Source of the DNA: Gibbula magus
Lineage: Eukaryota; Mollusca; Gastropoda; Trochida; Trochidae
Reading direction: 5' to 3'
Assembly (NCBI GenBank): GCA_936450465.1
Contig: OW388297.1
Location: forward strand, 29,530,387 to 29,594,386
DNA: 64,000 nucleotides
In this document: positions 36,352 to 48,100 of the stretch, one piece after another
Numbering within the stretch: the stretch's first letter is position 1
Layout of the letters: each line of letters opens with the position of its first letter
Program-made: the position numbers and the translations under genes
Notes under the pieces: model-generated
What the model was told of the DNA's origin: nothing
The model's database searches: none
What the model saw: only the letters and a program-made list of their open reading frames with translations

Positions 36352-39300
36352 GATCGTCTCAGGCTAGGATTCTGGAACACAGGTGGGTGGGCTCTTCGTG
36401 ACGTAAACAACAGTGACTTTCGTGAAAATGTTGTTTTAAATTCTCACTATGATGTCTTTGGTATTTGTGAGACATTCCTTAAAAACAAATCAGAACTGGA
36501 ACTACCCGGTTATACGTGGCTAGGAAATAACCGTAGAAATATACATGCACGTGCAAAACGAGGATCTGGCGGAGTCGGAGCGTTTGTGAAGAACACCGTT
36601 TTTAGAAGTTTTACTGTTGAAATTTTAGACAGTGATGTGAATGATATAATGTGGTTAAAACTTGTATCGCTCCACGATCCAAGCTACTGTGTTGTTATGT
36701 GTGTGTGTTATCTGTCGCCGGCATGTTCATCACGTGCTAACGATGCTGAATCATTCTTCAATAATCTTTTGGACAAAGTGTATCTTTACCAGAATGAGGG
36801 CATTATATGTATCTGTGGGGATCTAAACGCCAGGATCGGGGAGCAACTGGATTACATACAGGGAGCAGATGATATACCTGAAAGAGATGTCATAGATTAC
36901 ACTGAGAACGGACAAGGTCAGTTGCTAATAGACTTTCTAGTAGAGGCTAATTTGTGTGTTGTCAACGGTAGAATCGGCTCACAGGACTTCACATGTATTA
37001 GAAACGGTCGATCGGTGGTTGATTTCCTCATAACTGCACATGAACAGTTAGCTTACTTCCTGAACTTTAATGTGATCAAAATGACATCTATCATTAATGG
37101 TACGAATGCTCCAATCTCGATCCCTGATCATTCTATTTTATATTTTGAATTGAGTATCCCTGCAATAGTCAATGAGACACATTCAGACGCAGATGACGAT
37201 GTACAACCAAAACGATACAACAGTGCTAAAATTCCTGATGACTTCCTGTCCGGTGATCCCTCCTCACCGATGCTGCGAGATGTGATCAACAGAATCGAAT
37301 CAACGCTTGCTGTCCAAGAGGATGTCAACGCAGCTTATACCGAATATGTAAACTTCATGCATAAAGAACTCGACAATATTGCCCTTGTACGACGGAAGGG
37401 TTATATAAAAAATGTGAAATCAAAATACAAACCATACTGGTCAGACTCTCTACAACAACAGTGGGATAAAACCTGCAGCTATGAACGAAAGTGGTTAAAT
37501 TGTAAAATTCCTCTTCACCGTAAATTTCTTAAGCATCTTTTTGTGTCAGAAAGAAAGTGTTTTGGTAAAATGCTCCGTCGGAGTAAACGAGCATATCAAA
37601 CTTCTGAAAGAAAGAAACTTCTGGATAAATGTGATAATAACTCTAGAACATTTTGGAAAGATATTGGAAAATTAGGAACTGCTAATGATCGTAATTCACG
37701 TGTGCCATGGGAAGTTGAAGTTAATGACCACCTAGTGACTGATCGTTCCTACGTGATTAATAAATGGCGATCTGACTATTGTTCGCTGTTTGCCGAAAAT
37801 CCACAACCCGAGTACGATGAACTTCACCTCAAAAATGTAAACAATGAAATTGACAACGGGCACGTGACTAGTGACACTGATATTGACACGGGTGATCTTG
37901 ATGCTCGAATTACACGTGCTGAAGTTGAACGCTCGATTTTCCGCGCCAGACATGGCAAAGCTGCCGGTATTGACCTACTTCATGCTGAGTCACTTAAGAA
38001 TAATTTTTGTATTGATGCTCTGTTAAAGATAATGACTTTCTGCTTTGAAAATGGTGTTTGTCCCGACTTGTGGAAATGTGGTATCATAAATCCGATTAAA
38101 AAGCCTGGTGGAAATGTACGTAATCCTTTAGATTACAGAGGTATATCTTTACTGTCTGTTCCATGCAAGATTTTTTCCGATATAATGAATGTTCGCTTAA
38201 GCATTTGGTTAGAAAATAATGACATTTTAAGTGAATCTCAAAACGGTTTCCGTTCCAAGCGTTCTACACAGGAACATATATTTTCCCTGTATTCGGTAAT
38301 TAATAATAGAAAATCTGTTAAACAATCAACTTTTGTATGTTTTATAGACGCCATGAAAGCGTTTGATAAGGTAAACCGTAAATGTTTGTGGTACAAATTG
38401 CTCAAATTAGGCATTAAAGGTAAATTTTTTAATGCTGTAAAGTGTATGTATGAGAATACCTCAGCACGGGTGCGCATTAATAGTACTCTTACAGATTATT
38501 TTGATGTTTTCTCTGGCGTACGTCAAGGTTGTGTGTTGTCGCCAACTCTGTTTTCTATATATATCAATGATTTAGTTAATGAATTAGAAGATTTGAAATG
38601 TGGTGTTGACATTAATGGCAGTATGTTAAGCGCTCTACTGTATGCGGATGATGTAGCATTGGTTGCACCTGACGAGCAGTCCTTGCAGAGAATGTTAGAT
38701 TGTGTTGCCAAATGGTGTTCTAAATGGCGCATTTCAGTTAACTTTTCTAAAACAAAAATTGTACATTATCGCCCAAAGTCCTATACTAGATCAGACACTG
38801 TATTTACATTTGGTGATGATGTTATTGATTATTCTAGTTCATATAAGTATCTTGGTGTTTGGTTAAATGAACATGTTGACTTAAATTTTACAGCTAAGGA
38901 AATAGCAAAATCAGCGCATCGTGCACTTGGTGTAATAATTCGTAAATCAAAGCTAGTAGGTGGTTTCGAGTATAATGTATTTTGTAAACTTTATGACAAT
39001 CTTGTTCAGCCAATTTTATTATATGGTAGTGCCATCTGGGGAGTCAGGGAATTTTCATGTATTAATGCAGTTCAGAACCGTGCAGCGAGATATTTTCTGG
39101 GAGTTGGGTGCAAGACTTCAAATGTAGCGGTAAAGGGTGAAATGGGTTGGTTATCATCTTTTACTAAGCAGAAAATTGAAATTGTGAGGTTTTGGATTAA
39201 GTTGTTATCTTTAGAAGAGTTTAGAATTCCACATGTAATGCACAATTGGTCACTAAATTTTAGAAAATCATGGAGTAATAATGTTTTGAAAATGTTGAAT

Positions 39301-39843
39301 AATATGCAACTTTCGGTACGTGCTTGTAACATTACACAAAATGATTTCCTTGCTATTAAAGGCTATTTGCTGGGTGTTGATTACGATGAGTGGTTTAGTA
39401 AATTGTGGAATGATAAAGGTCTATTAAATGGAAATAAATTAAGAGTTTATAGACTTTTGAAATTTTTTCTACAGGTTGAACCTTATGTTATTAGTGTTTC
39501 CAAATATCAGCGTAGTATTATGAGTAAGTTAAGATGTGGAAGTTTACCTTTAGCTGTAGAATTAGGACGATTTTCTAGGCCTGTTACACCTCTTAGTGAT
39601 AGAGTTTGTAATTTTTGTAACTGTAATGCAATCGAAGACGAAATTCATTTTATGATTGACTGTAATTTTTATTCAGATATACGATACAATTTATTTGTCG
39701 AAGTTGCTAACTACCTACCTGTGTTCACAAACTTAGATTCAAAAGATAAATATATTTTGTTAATGACTTCTTATCAATTTGTTTCAACGCTAGCCTCTAC
39801 AATAATATTAATGTATGAACGCCGACTGTCCCATGTTGTATGA
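36352..39843 (+). CDS. LINE ORF2: APE endonuclease and reverse transcriptase
   Basis: An uninterrupted frame of 1163 codons. The N-terminal AP-type endonuclease includes LGFWNTGGWALRDVN, GGVGAFVKN, CGDLNARIG (near residue 155) and the PDHS catalytic end. The central reverse transcriptase has AFDKVN, GVRQGCVLSPTLF and YADD at 38641-38652 (near residue 764). The C-terminus has RFSRPVTPL and the knuckle CNFCNCNAIEDEIHFMIDC. It nicks target DNA and copies its own RNA by target-primed reverse transcription. The start is unusual: no in-frame ATG lies between the TAG at 36349 and the endonuclease core, so translation would need readthrough, reinitiation at a non-AUG codon, or the TAG is a mutation. 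Otherwise the frame is intact, so the copy is young. The clade is not resolved, but the RT is unlike the CR1-type at 45136. Confidence 0.9.
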   Translation, partial: DRLRLGFWNTGGWALRDVNNSDFRENVVLNSHYDVFGICETFLKNKSELELPGYTWLGNNRRNIHARAKRGSGGVGAFVKNTVFRSFTVEILDSDVNDIMWLKLVSLHDPSYCVVMCVCYLSPACSSRANDAESFFNNLLDKVYLYQNEGIICICGDLNARIGEQLDYIQGADDIPERDVIDYTENGQGQLLIDFLVEANLCVVNGRIGSQDFTCIRNGRSVVDFLITAHEQLAYFLNFNVIKMTSIINGTNAPISIPDHSILYFELSIPAIVNETHSDADDDVQPKRYNSAKIPDDFLSGDPSSPMLRDVINRIESTLAVQEDVNAAYTEYVNFMHKELDNIALVRRKGYIKNVKSKYKPYWSDSLQQQWDKTCSYERKWLNCKIPLHRKFLKHLFVSERKCFGKMLRRSKRAYQTSERKKLLDKCDNNSRTFWKDIGKLGTANDRNSRVPWEVEVNDHLVTDRSYVINKWRSDYCSLFAENPQPEYDELHLKNVNNEIDNGHVTSDTDIDTGDLDARITRAEVERSIFRARHGKAAGIDLLHAESLKNNFCIDALLKIMTFCFENGVCPDLWKCGIINPIKKPGGNVRNPLDYRGISLLSVPCKIFSDIMNVRLSIWLENNDILSESQNGFRSKRSTQEHIFSLYSVINNRKSVKQSTFVCFIDAMKAFDKVNRKCLWYKLLKLGIKGKFFNAVKCMYENTSARVRINSTLTDYFDVFSGVRQGCVLSPTLFSIYINDLVNELEDLKCGVDINGSMLSALLYADDVALVAPDEQSLQRMLDCVAKWCSKWRISVNFSKTKIVHYRPKSYTRSDTVFTFGDDVIDYSSSYKYLGVWLNEHVDLNFTAKEIAKSAHRALGVIIRKSKLVGGFEYNVFCKLYDNLVQPILLYGSAIWGVREFSCINAVQNRAARYFLGVGCKTSNVAVKGEMGWLSSFTKQKIEIVRFWIKLLSLEEFRIPHVMHNWSLNFRKSWSNNVLKMLNNMQLSVRACNITQNDFLAIKGYLLGVDYDEWFSKLWNDKGLLNGNKLRVYRLLKFFLQVEPYVISVSKYQRSIMSKLRCGSLPLAVELGRFSRPVTPLSDRVCNFCNCNAIEDEIHFMIDCNFYSDIRYNLFVEVANYLPVFTNLDSKDKYILLMTSYQFVSTLASTIILMYERRLSHVV

Positions 39844-39970
39844 ATGTCTCATGTAGTGTGAATGTATTATTTAATTATGTATTTATTTATTTGTGTACTT
39901 ACTTTAATTTGCTTATTTCATTATTTTATTTTAATTCATTTTAATTTTTTTTTTTATTTTTTTTTTTTTT

Positions 39971-40069
<99 letters not shown>

Positions 40070-40494
40070 TTTTTTTTTTCAAATTAAAAATTTAAATTGG
40101 AATCCAATTTTGTTTAAGTTGATTTGGATTAAATTTGACTATTTAGTTTCATTCTTTACTTTTATTTATTCGTTTATTTACTGTTTTCATTAATTAATTT
40201 ATCATATTTATTTTTACTCTTTATTTTTTATCTATTTATTTATTTATTTATTTATTTACTTATTTACTTATTTACTTATTTATGTATAAATTTATTTTAT
40301 TTCCCCCTGGTAAACATTATTTGTATGAATGTGTTTTAATATCTATATATATGTTTTTATTAGTTGAATAGTGTCCCGTAGGCCATGTTTGGCCGAGCAA
40401 TATACAATATTTTAAAAAAATGTGTCATTCATTACCCGTTATTGTATGTTGTGCGACACTGTAATAAACTATTTTTCTTCTTCTTCTTCTTCTT
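39844..40494 (+). mobile_element. 3' untranslated region and tail of the long LINE
   Basis: After the stop come T-rich sequence, the (ATTT)n array, further TTTA-rich DNA, then TAGGCCATGTTTGGCC near 40379-40394, a hairpin-forming GGCC pair also present in the truncated copy at 35300. The end is GACACTGTAATAAACT followed by (CTT)n at about 40477-40494. The same terminal organisation, with CATAGGCC and (CTT)n, appears at 50100-50222. Confidence 0.7.
39966..40072. repeat. (ATTT)n microsatellite in LINE 3' region
   Basis: About 25 tandem ATTT units between poly(T) blocks. A shorter related array lies at 40222-40283. Confidence 0.95.
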
Positions 40495-40528
40495 CTATAT
40501 ACACAAAGGCATAAAACATAAAATATAC

Positions 40529-40997
40529 GAGCCACCCTTAAAAAAAGGTTATGAGAGACTATTATACTAAGTTAAAAAGAGCACATGTGATATGAATCAT
40601 AAAATATTATACATTAAAAGGGTAAATTTACATTAAAATATAAATACGGTATAAATTGATTAAAAAGGTAGAACATCATTATTTTACTAAAACTTTGCGG
40701 CGTTGTTCTAAAATTAGTTTGCAGCTTCTGGCACTTATTCTAAAAACACTTGGGCAAGCTAAAATAATAAAATAATATGGAACGGCCCAGATTAAAAACA
40801 GAGACAATTGATAGTGTGAGCAAAACGATTTAAAACAACTTAGCAAGGGCATTTCATGCCCAGATATAGTATTCTTAACTGCCAAAACGTGCAAGCTTAT
40901 TTTACCGAGAAGAACGCTTTTACTTTTTAAGATTTTAAAACTTTTTTTTATTGATGTACTTCCTTTGTAATGTCATAACCCTTTTGGGTGGCTCACT
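40529..40997. repeat. Inverted-repeat-bounded block
   Basis: GAGCCACCC...AGGTTATGA at about 40529-40554 is the inverse of TCATAACCCTTTTGGGTGGC at about 40972-40993. The interior is AT-rich with no credible protein. It could be a small DNA element or an inverted (twin-primed) 5' piece of the LINE-like tail that ends at 41087. Confidence 0.4.
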
Positions 40998-41045
40998 TTT
41001 TACACTTTTAAAAAATTTGTATCATAACTATTAGTAATTCTTTTT

Positions 41046-41090
41046 GTTAAGATGAGGTGAGGCTTTAATAAACATTCTGTCTGTCTTTCA
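41046..41090 (+). mobile_element. LINE-like 3' tail with (TCTG)n
   Basis: GAGGCTTTAATAAACATTCT followed by GTCTGTCTTTC matches the terminal pattern TAATAAA-ATATT-(TCTG)n of the other LINE ends in this window. The body upstream is not recognisable. Confidence 0.45.
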
Positions 41091-41097
41091 TGTTTCA

Positions 41098-42004
41098 CAT
41101 TCATATCTCTAATGAAATAAATACATACATTTGAATGTCATCACATAAACTGAGGTGCAAAAGAAAGTTTATCACTCAGTTGTATTTATCATATGTATAA
41201 TTTCCAAAGTCACATATCTCGACTTTTCGACATTGTATTAAAAAAACTGACTAGTTTGACAAATTAGTCCAAAACATCAAATCAGTCAAACAATACCTCA
41301 ACGCGTTTTTGTTGTTGTTTTTTTTAAATTTAAATTAAAAAATTGCAATTATAAAATCCTCCCAAATTAATTTTGACAAAACACAACTGTTCATCGACAT
41401 ATAAGACATACTCTGTGTGAATATCAATAAATGTGCCTCGTCCTGCTCACATTTACAACATTTTGAACACGGTAGGGGTCATGTTGGTGTAAATTTCATT
41501 TCTTACCCCCGTCTACTTTAAATAATATAAAAATAATGTATAACTACAAGTATCCAACATTAGTGAAACGAATGTTTAAAAAACGTTTCCTTCTCACCAT
41601 ACCTGCTTCCTACTCATTTATTTCACAAACAATACTAAATCTTAATTCTCGTAATCCCCTCACTTTCAATCTTACTCCATACTTAGTCACTCGTTAGGGT
41701 GTGTTCATTATGTCAGACAGGTAACTGCTTGTGTTGTTTTAACTAATTGTAGGGGAAATGGAGTGTAGGGAATATGGGCTGTAGGGGTAATGGGCTATAT
41801 AAGACACCTCCATCCTAATGAGCTTTTACAGTTATCAACTAATTAGCCTTTGATCAGTGCCGCGCTATTTGAAGACGTGTATGACATCTATATCTATCCA
41901 GAGAAAAAATTAGGAAGTGATGATTGAGGCGATAATGAAATGTCTGACAAGATCTACTCAAGAAATTTAAGTCCTAGTACTTTGCAGGTTTTATCTTAGT
42001 TGTT
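41098..42004. other. No gene recognised
   Basis: AT-rich DNA without supported exons. Nothing structured was noted beyond short homopolymers. Confidence 0.35.
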
Positions 42005-42090
42005 GTTATGGTTATTGTGTGCAACATTCTCTTTAAATGTGAATATATGTATTCTGTAGACTTGAGCGGCATCAATATAAGCCATTTCAT
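42005..42090 (+). mobile_element. CR1-like LINE 3' end fragment
   Basis: TTTAAATGTGAA, TATGTATTCTGTA, GAGCGGCATCAATATAAGCC and ATTT match the 3' region of the LINE at 45136-48556 (around 48450-48505). The terminal A-rich tail has diverged. Confidence 0.55.
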
Positions 42091-43794
42091 TTCCTTTAAA
42101 GAAAATAGTTTTAAAGTAAACTGTATTTCACCGATAATGGTGTAAGAATGAAACATACCTGTACACAGATAGTACAAATATAATTATTGTAAAAGGGCTA
42201 TTTGTTGATATCAAATGATTTTACATAAATTGATGATGAAATTATCAACCAGCATATTACATATTTCAAAATGCAAGAGGTATTTACGACAAGGGAGAGA
42301 CAAAATTGTTTATTACTGTCTCATCTCATACATAAAAAAAATGGCACATGGTAAGAGAATAAACATGCATGAACCGCCAAAGTGCTACACGAGACAAATA
42401 CACTAAAATTATATTATGTCGCAATAAAATATATTAAAATGTATTAAAATAATTTGCAATCACCCTCACTCAGCCATACATACTCATTCAACCACTTGCA
42501 TAGTCTCAACCCGCAATACACACACAAGCACACTCACTACCCACACACCAAACCACCCATATTGTCTTCTGTTAGTGATTCATGGTCACAGGGCAATACA
42601 TTACATAAGCCTATCATTAGCGCTTTGATGTCACACTTGGAACGACACAGTGAGGTGGAATTCGTTAGAATCATATTGTTGGGCAAAGTATGACCGGATG
42701 TTTATTCACGCGGTCTCCGCGCTAATAGAAAGAGGAATAAAAACCAGATAAACAAACATAAATGTTATTGAGGTTTCAATTTGTGTTGATCTGTAAGGGA
42801 TATATACAGTTCAATGTTTTAAACTATTTAAAGAAACATTTTGAAGTTATCAGGTACTAAACTGACATAACTGATATAAGTGTTCGTGATTCAACACTAA
42901 TTATTTGAATAATGGAATGAACCAGTAAAACTGTTGTATGCGTATGTAGATACCTCTGACATAAAGATATATATGTTAAAATGATATTGCGTACTAGTGA
43001 AACAAAATACATGTTTGTCTACTATCACAACTCGTTCATTGGCAGATTTCCTTCTTCGTAGACTGCCACCCATTTTGCCCCGTCACATATAGTATTATAG
43101 GTCTGTATCGGTAACTTTACATATTATTTCACTTTGAAGTCTATCCCGTGTAGTTTTGTTTCCACTTAATTTCTAAAATTATGTTTTAAAAACTAGTTTT
43201 TGATATCTTGTAGTTCCAGTTCTTACTATACGTGACATACATTCATCAGTCCAAATGGCAGTTTTTCTTTAGCTGTCTAGTGCTTCCATCTCCTCACCGT
43301 CTGCAAGAATATACTTCCTTATTCGTGAACAAATCGTGCATCCTTGTGTATTACAATATGTATATTGCAGTAATTGTAATGAACAATATTCTCTAGCATT
43401 CACAAACAAGCATATATTTTTAATAAGTTCTCACTTTGTGCATACATTACACATATAGATAGTGGTAATATAAGATTAATATAATCGATGAAGACAAATA
43501 TGTTATTCACTGTTTGTCTTTCTTGTCATAATAACGTTTCATATTTAGCATATGTACACGGGAGCGGTCTTCACATAAGTTCAATTCAATACTCTGTTTT
43601 AATACATATTTATACATATTTTCATATAGTAGGACTTTTTTTTATCCACTGGCACTCGAGCTCACATATGAAATGCATAACATACACTAACAGACACATA
43701 CACAAGTACGGGGACTCACACACATACTTACATTCGAACCTACACTGATACACATACAAATGTACTTACGTAACATACCTACGTGATACCAGGG

Positions 43795-43833
<39 letters not shown>

Positions 43834-44033
43834 AATACTTCAGACGACACTTGCTGTAGATATCATTTTAATGATGACTGGATGCGTCGCATTTCGACTT
43901 GTTTACAAGTCTTTTCAACAGTGTGGAGCATTTTCAACATGGCGAATATATAGGTAGCTTAAACAATGTACAATAGACGTTGATTGATTGGTAAGTGACA
44001 AGTGGTTAACTTGATTAGCACACAATAAACTAT
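42091..44033. other. No gene recognised; TA run at 43800
   Basis: No supported exon. A (TA)n run lies at about 43800-43828. A perfect 16-base palindrome GACTTGTTTACAAGTC lies near 43898-43913, in what could be the 3' untranslated region of the minus-strand exon at 44034. Confidence 0.4.
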
Positions 44034-44323
44034 TTACGAGGGATTAAAATGTGAGTCATTGCAGGTCTCACATCCTGGCCCACAGTCAATGAATTGATCA
44101 TTTGTTTCAATTGCATAATTGACATTTCTAGCATACATGTAGTTTCGGGGAGTATACGATTTTGTGCTTCTTGAAAAAGTTCTTCTTATAAAATCAAATT
44201 TACTCCAAATACCCTTTTTCATGGTGTTTGAAGAGGAATCTAAAGAGGTGTTATTAAAGTCAATGTTTGTTGTTTCTGTTGGTGACACAGTGGTTATTCT
44301 TCTGAAGTTGTGACCTCTGTTAC
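44034..44323 (-). CDS. Minus-strand terminal exon, unrecognised
   Basis: The acceptor TTTGTTGCATAG is followed by an open frame in phase 1 of about 95 residues to TAA. The peptide is Ser/Thr/Asn-rich, with a basic segment KFDFIRRTFSRSTKSYT and a Cys-containing end (CGPGCETC, then NDSHFNPS). This composition suits a cytoplasmic or disordered C-terminal tail. No paralogue or domain is recognisable. Upstream exons would lie beyond the LINE at 45-48 kb and were not found. Confidence 0.45.
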
Positions 44324-45108
44324 CTATGCAACAAAGGATGTATCACATAATCATTAGTTACATACCTTTTCAGTATTATGATAGGGAAATAAAGCTGCAC
44401 ATGTGTTTAGAAACAGGTAATCCATTACGTTAGCACATTTCAGCACGCACGGCTCGGTATGAGATAGACAGCAGTTAACACTCGTGAAAAGCATGCGATA
44501 TCGACATGAATTACTTTTTTCCTTACGTTAGTCGTTTTTGATTTTCGTTTTTGTTGTTTTCTCTTTCCTCATTTTTTCTACGCTGGTAGAAAGCCTACCA
44601 AATGACAATGACAAGTCTAAGTTTGTTGTATATATTTTTCCGTTTGTTATTTATGTTTTCTTTTCTGTTTGCAAACTAGCTTACAACTTACTAAATGAAT
44701 TTGTTGGTGTATTCAACTGGTGTTTTCAGTCGTTCCTGTTTTGTCAACTCCATGAATGTCCTTCCCACTGATCATGCAGATCATGGTTATAATCTGCCTT
44801 GTTACTTTTTACTTTGTTTGTTCTTTCCAAAAAGCAACGTTCGTAACTTTCACTTTCATGACAACTGATTTGTGTTCACATTATGCTGATATGTTTCCAA
44901 ATGCTGTTCTTTGCTTTATGCGTGAAACTGTTTGTTTTAATTTGTGTATGATTTCGTGGTCAGTTTATACCGAATCTACATGTTACCATTCCCACCATTG
45001 CCAACGTTCAGTTTATCTCATAGCAATCGATAATGCCAGTTGATATTAGTCAATACAGGCAATCGGTGGGTTTGTTTTCCTTAAAATTATCTTCTGAAAA
45101 AAACAAGT
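44324..45108. other. Sequence before the CR1-like LINE; no gene called
   Basis: T-rich plus frames (44538-44771 and 44756-45043) are hydrophobic but resemble no ORF1 protein. This may be host sequence, an intron of the 44.0 kb gene, or a LINE 5' untranslated region. Confidence 0.3.
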
Positions 45109-45135
45109 TTGTTACACTTCCGAAAGAGCGTAATA

Positions 45136-48100
45136 ATGATGACATGTCTTTACGATACCAGGATATCTCTCCTCTTAACCCTGTTGTTATTATTGTGTGG
45201 TGATATACATTCCAACCCAGGTCCAACCTTTCATACTGATCTTAAAATTATTCATTTAAATGTCTGCAGTGTTAAAGACAAAATTGATATCATAAATCTG
45301 GAATTAAATGAGTACGACGTTATCTGTTTGACAGAAACCTGGCTCCATGAAGGAATCGCTGATCATAATATTCATATTCCAGGCTTTCATTGTCCCTTTA
45401 GAAAAGATAGACCGACAAGGGGAGGTGGGGTAGCTGTCTTCGTTAAAAACACAATTATCGCTAAAAGGATAGAAAACTTGGAAAAGATTGGCCTTGAGGC
45501 ATTATGGGTCGAGCTCCGGTCTAAAAGCAGAAAGTATTTAGTGGGTGTATTTTATAGAGCAGACAAAAGTGAGCAGTACTGGAACTTGATTGATCACTCT
45601 ATCGGAGATGCCTTGGATATGGACTTAGATACAATAATTGTTGGAGATTTTAACATTGATATTTATAACAAAGTAGATACAAAGATAACAAACCTTATGA
45701 TGGCCTATGATTTACACCAAATTATAAATTCTCCTACTAGAATCACCAAAACCAGTAGAACTCTTATCGATTTGATATTTGTTTCCCGTCTCGATATGGT
45801 AAAAGAATCGAAGGTCTTAGATCCCTTTTGTAGTGACCATTGTCCAGTATCCGTAACCTTAAATGAAGGTATGAATTCGCCGAAAACCTATCAGCGAAAG
45901 ATTTATGATTACAACTCGGTAAACAAAGATGATATTTGCTCCAGTGTTGATAACAGGGACTGGGCAAACATGCTATCCATTCCTGATATAAATATGAGCA
46001 CAGAAGCATTTGTGAAAACCCTATCTCATATCTGTGATTCAAGTATACCTAACAGAACAGTTACAATAAGATGTAAAGATACCCCGTGGATGAATAGTAA
46101 CATTCGCAAACTAATGCGGAAACGAAACCGGCAACATAAAATTGCAAAGAAAAGCAACCCTGAAAACGATTGGACGAGTTTTAGATCCCTTCGAAACCAA
46201 GTAATCTCTATAGTACGAAAAGCCAAGAAAGAATACACAACAAAATTAGACACCCAAATCAACAATAATCATAGTACTAAATTATGGTGGCGTTTAGTAA
46301 AAAATTATATGAACAAAAAATCTGTAAGTACATCCTTCCCCCCTATAACGCATAATAACGAAGTTTATCAAGAACCAGTATCAATAGCAAACGTGTTAAA
46401 CACTTACTTCGTTGATCAGGCTACAACAGCTGACCCTAATAAAGATCTTCCAGATTTACTCATGGACAATGATTTTATAAGTTTGAGCGATATATGTCTA
46501 ACACAGCAGGATGTTGAAGATGTATTGTCATCGTTAAACATTACCAAAGCGACCGGACCAGATGGAATTGGAAACCGCTTCTTACGTTTGATATCATCTT
46601 CTTTGTCACTACCACTGACTAATCTCTTAAATAAATCACTTCAAACAGCAGCTTTTCCAGATATATGGAAAGAATCATCTGTCATACCAATCCATAAGAA
46701 AGGTAATATTCATGACTGCTCTAACTATAGACCAGTCGCTTTAACATCTTGCTTGTCTAAGGTCTTTGAAAAATGTTATTCAAATATGTTTTTAATTTCA
46801 TGAGGGATAACAATTGTCTCTCGAATTTACAATCAGGATTCATGCCTGGAGACTCAACAGCTTATCAGCTTACACATTTATATAACTTCATTGCTAAAGC
46901 TATGGATAACGGAAAAGAAGTTAGGGCTGTATTTTGCGATATAAGCAAAGCATTTGATAAAGTTTGGCACAAGGGAATCATTCAAAAACTAAAATCTTGT
47001 GGAATTGATGGAAATTTACTGCAATGGTTTGAAAGTTATTTGCAAAATAGAATGCAAAGAGTAGTTATTCAAGGTTATAAATCTGAATTAAAACCAATAA
47101 CAGCAGGGGTGCCTCAGGGATCAGTCCTTGGACCTCTGTAATTTCTAGTGTACATAAATGACATAGTTGATGGAATTGAAAGTAACATACGTCTCTTTGC
47201 AGATGACACGTCACTCTATGTAATAATCGACGATCCCTATACGAGTGCCTCTACTCTAAATTCAGACTTACAGAGAATATCTAAATGGGCTGAAATGTGG
47301 CAAGTAAAATTTAACCCTAATAAGACTGAAACCATCCAATTTTCACGCAAAACCGAACCCTCCATTAAAATTCCACTCTTGATGAATGGGACCCCTATAA
47401 ATGAAGTGCAAAGTCATAAACATTTAGGTATCATTTTTCAGGAAAACCTCTTGTGGCACTCTCATATTAATGAAATGATTAAAAAAATTAGCCCAATGAT
47501 AAATTGTCTTCGTAGTCTACAGATTGTCTCGAAAAACTCTTGAAATTGTGTACAAATCCTTCATGTTGCCTTTATTTGATTATTGCTGTCATCTCTGGGA
47601 CAATTGCACAATTGAACAATTCATTTCACTCGAACACCTTCATTTGGATGCTTTACGCACAATATGTGGTGCTGTTAGAGGTACTAGTCACTCGAAACTA
47701 TATACTGAGACAAACCAGACCTCCTTAGCGAAAAAGAAGAGAAAAGTTCAAATTAACCTTATTTTATAAAATGACTAACCATATGGTTCCAGACTATCTT
47801 TGTAATCTCGTGCCAGGGAATGTATCTGACAACAGTAACTATAACCTTAGGAATAATGACAATTTTCAGACTATACGATGCAAATCTGTTTATTACGCTA
47901 ATTCGTTCCTGCCCGATACAATCAAGTTGTGGAATAATCTTCCTTCAAATATTACAAATGCTCCCTCTGTTGGGCAGTTTAAGAACCTAATCAAACCACA
48001 GGCAGATACTTATACAATGTTTGATTTGAATTACGGTACCCGATTCTGTCAAATCATTCACTGTCGTCTTAGATTAGGATGCAGTGACTTAAACAATGAT

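Noticed and set aside
36138..39332. Minus-strand frames of 60-90 residues inside the long LINE
   Set aside because: They are antisense shadows of the intact plus-strand endonuclease/RT frame.
34780..41090. LTR retrotransposon or endogenous virus
   Set aside because: There are no long terminal direct repeats, protease, integrase or capsid motifs. The endonuclease and microsatellite tails are those of non-LTR elements.
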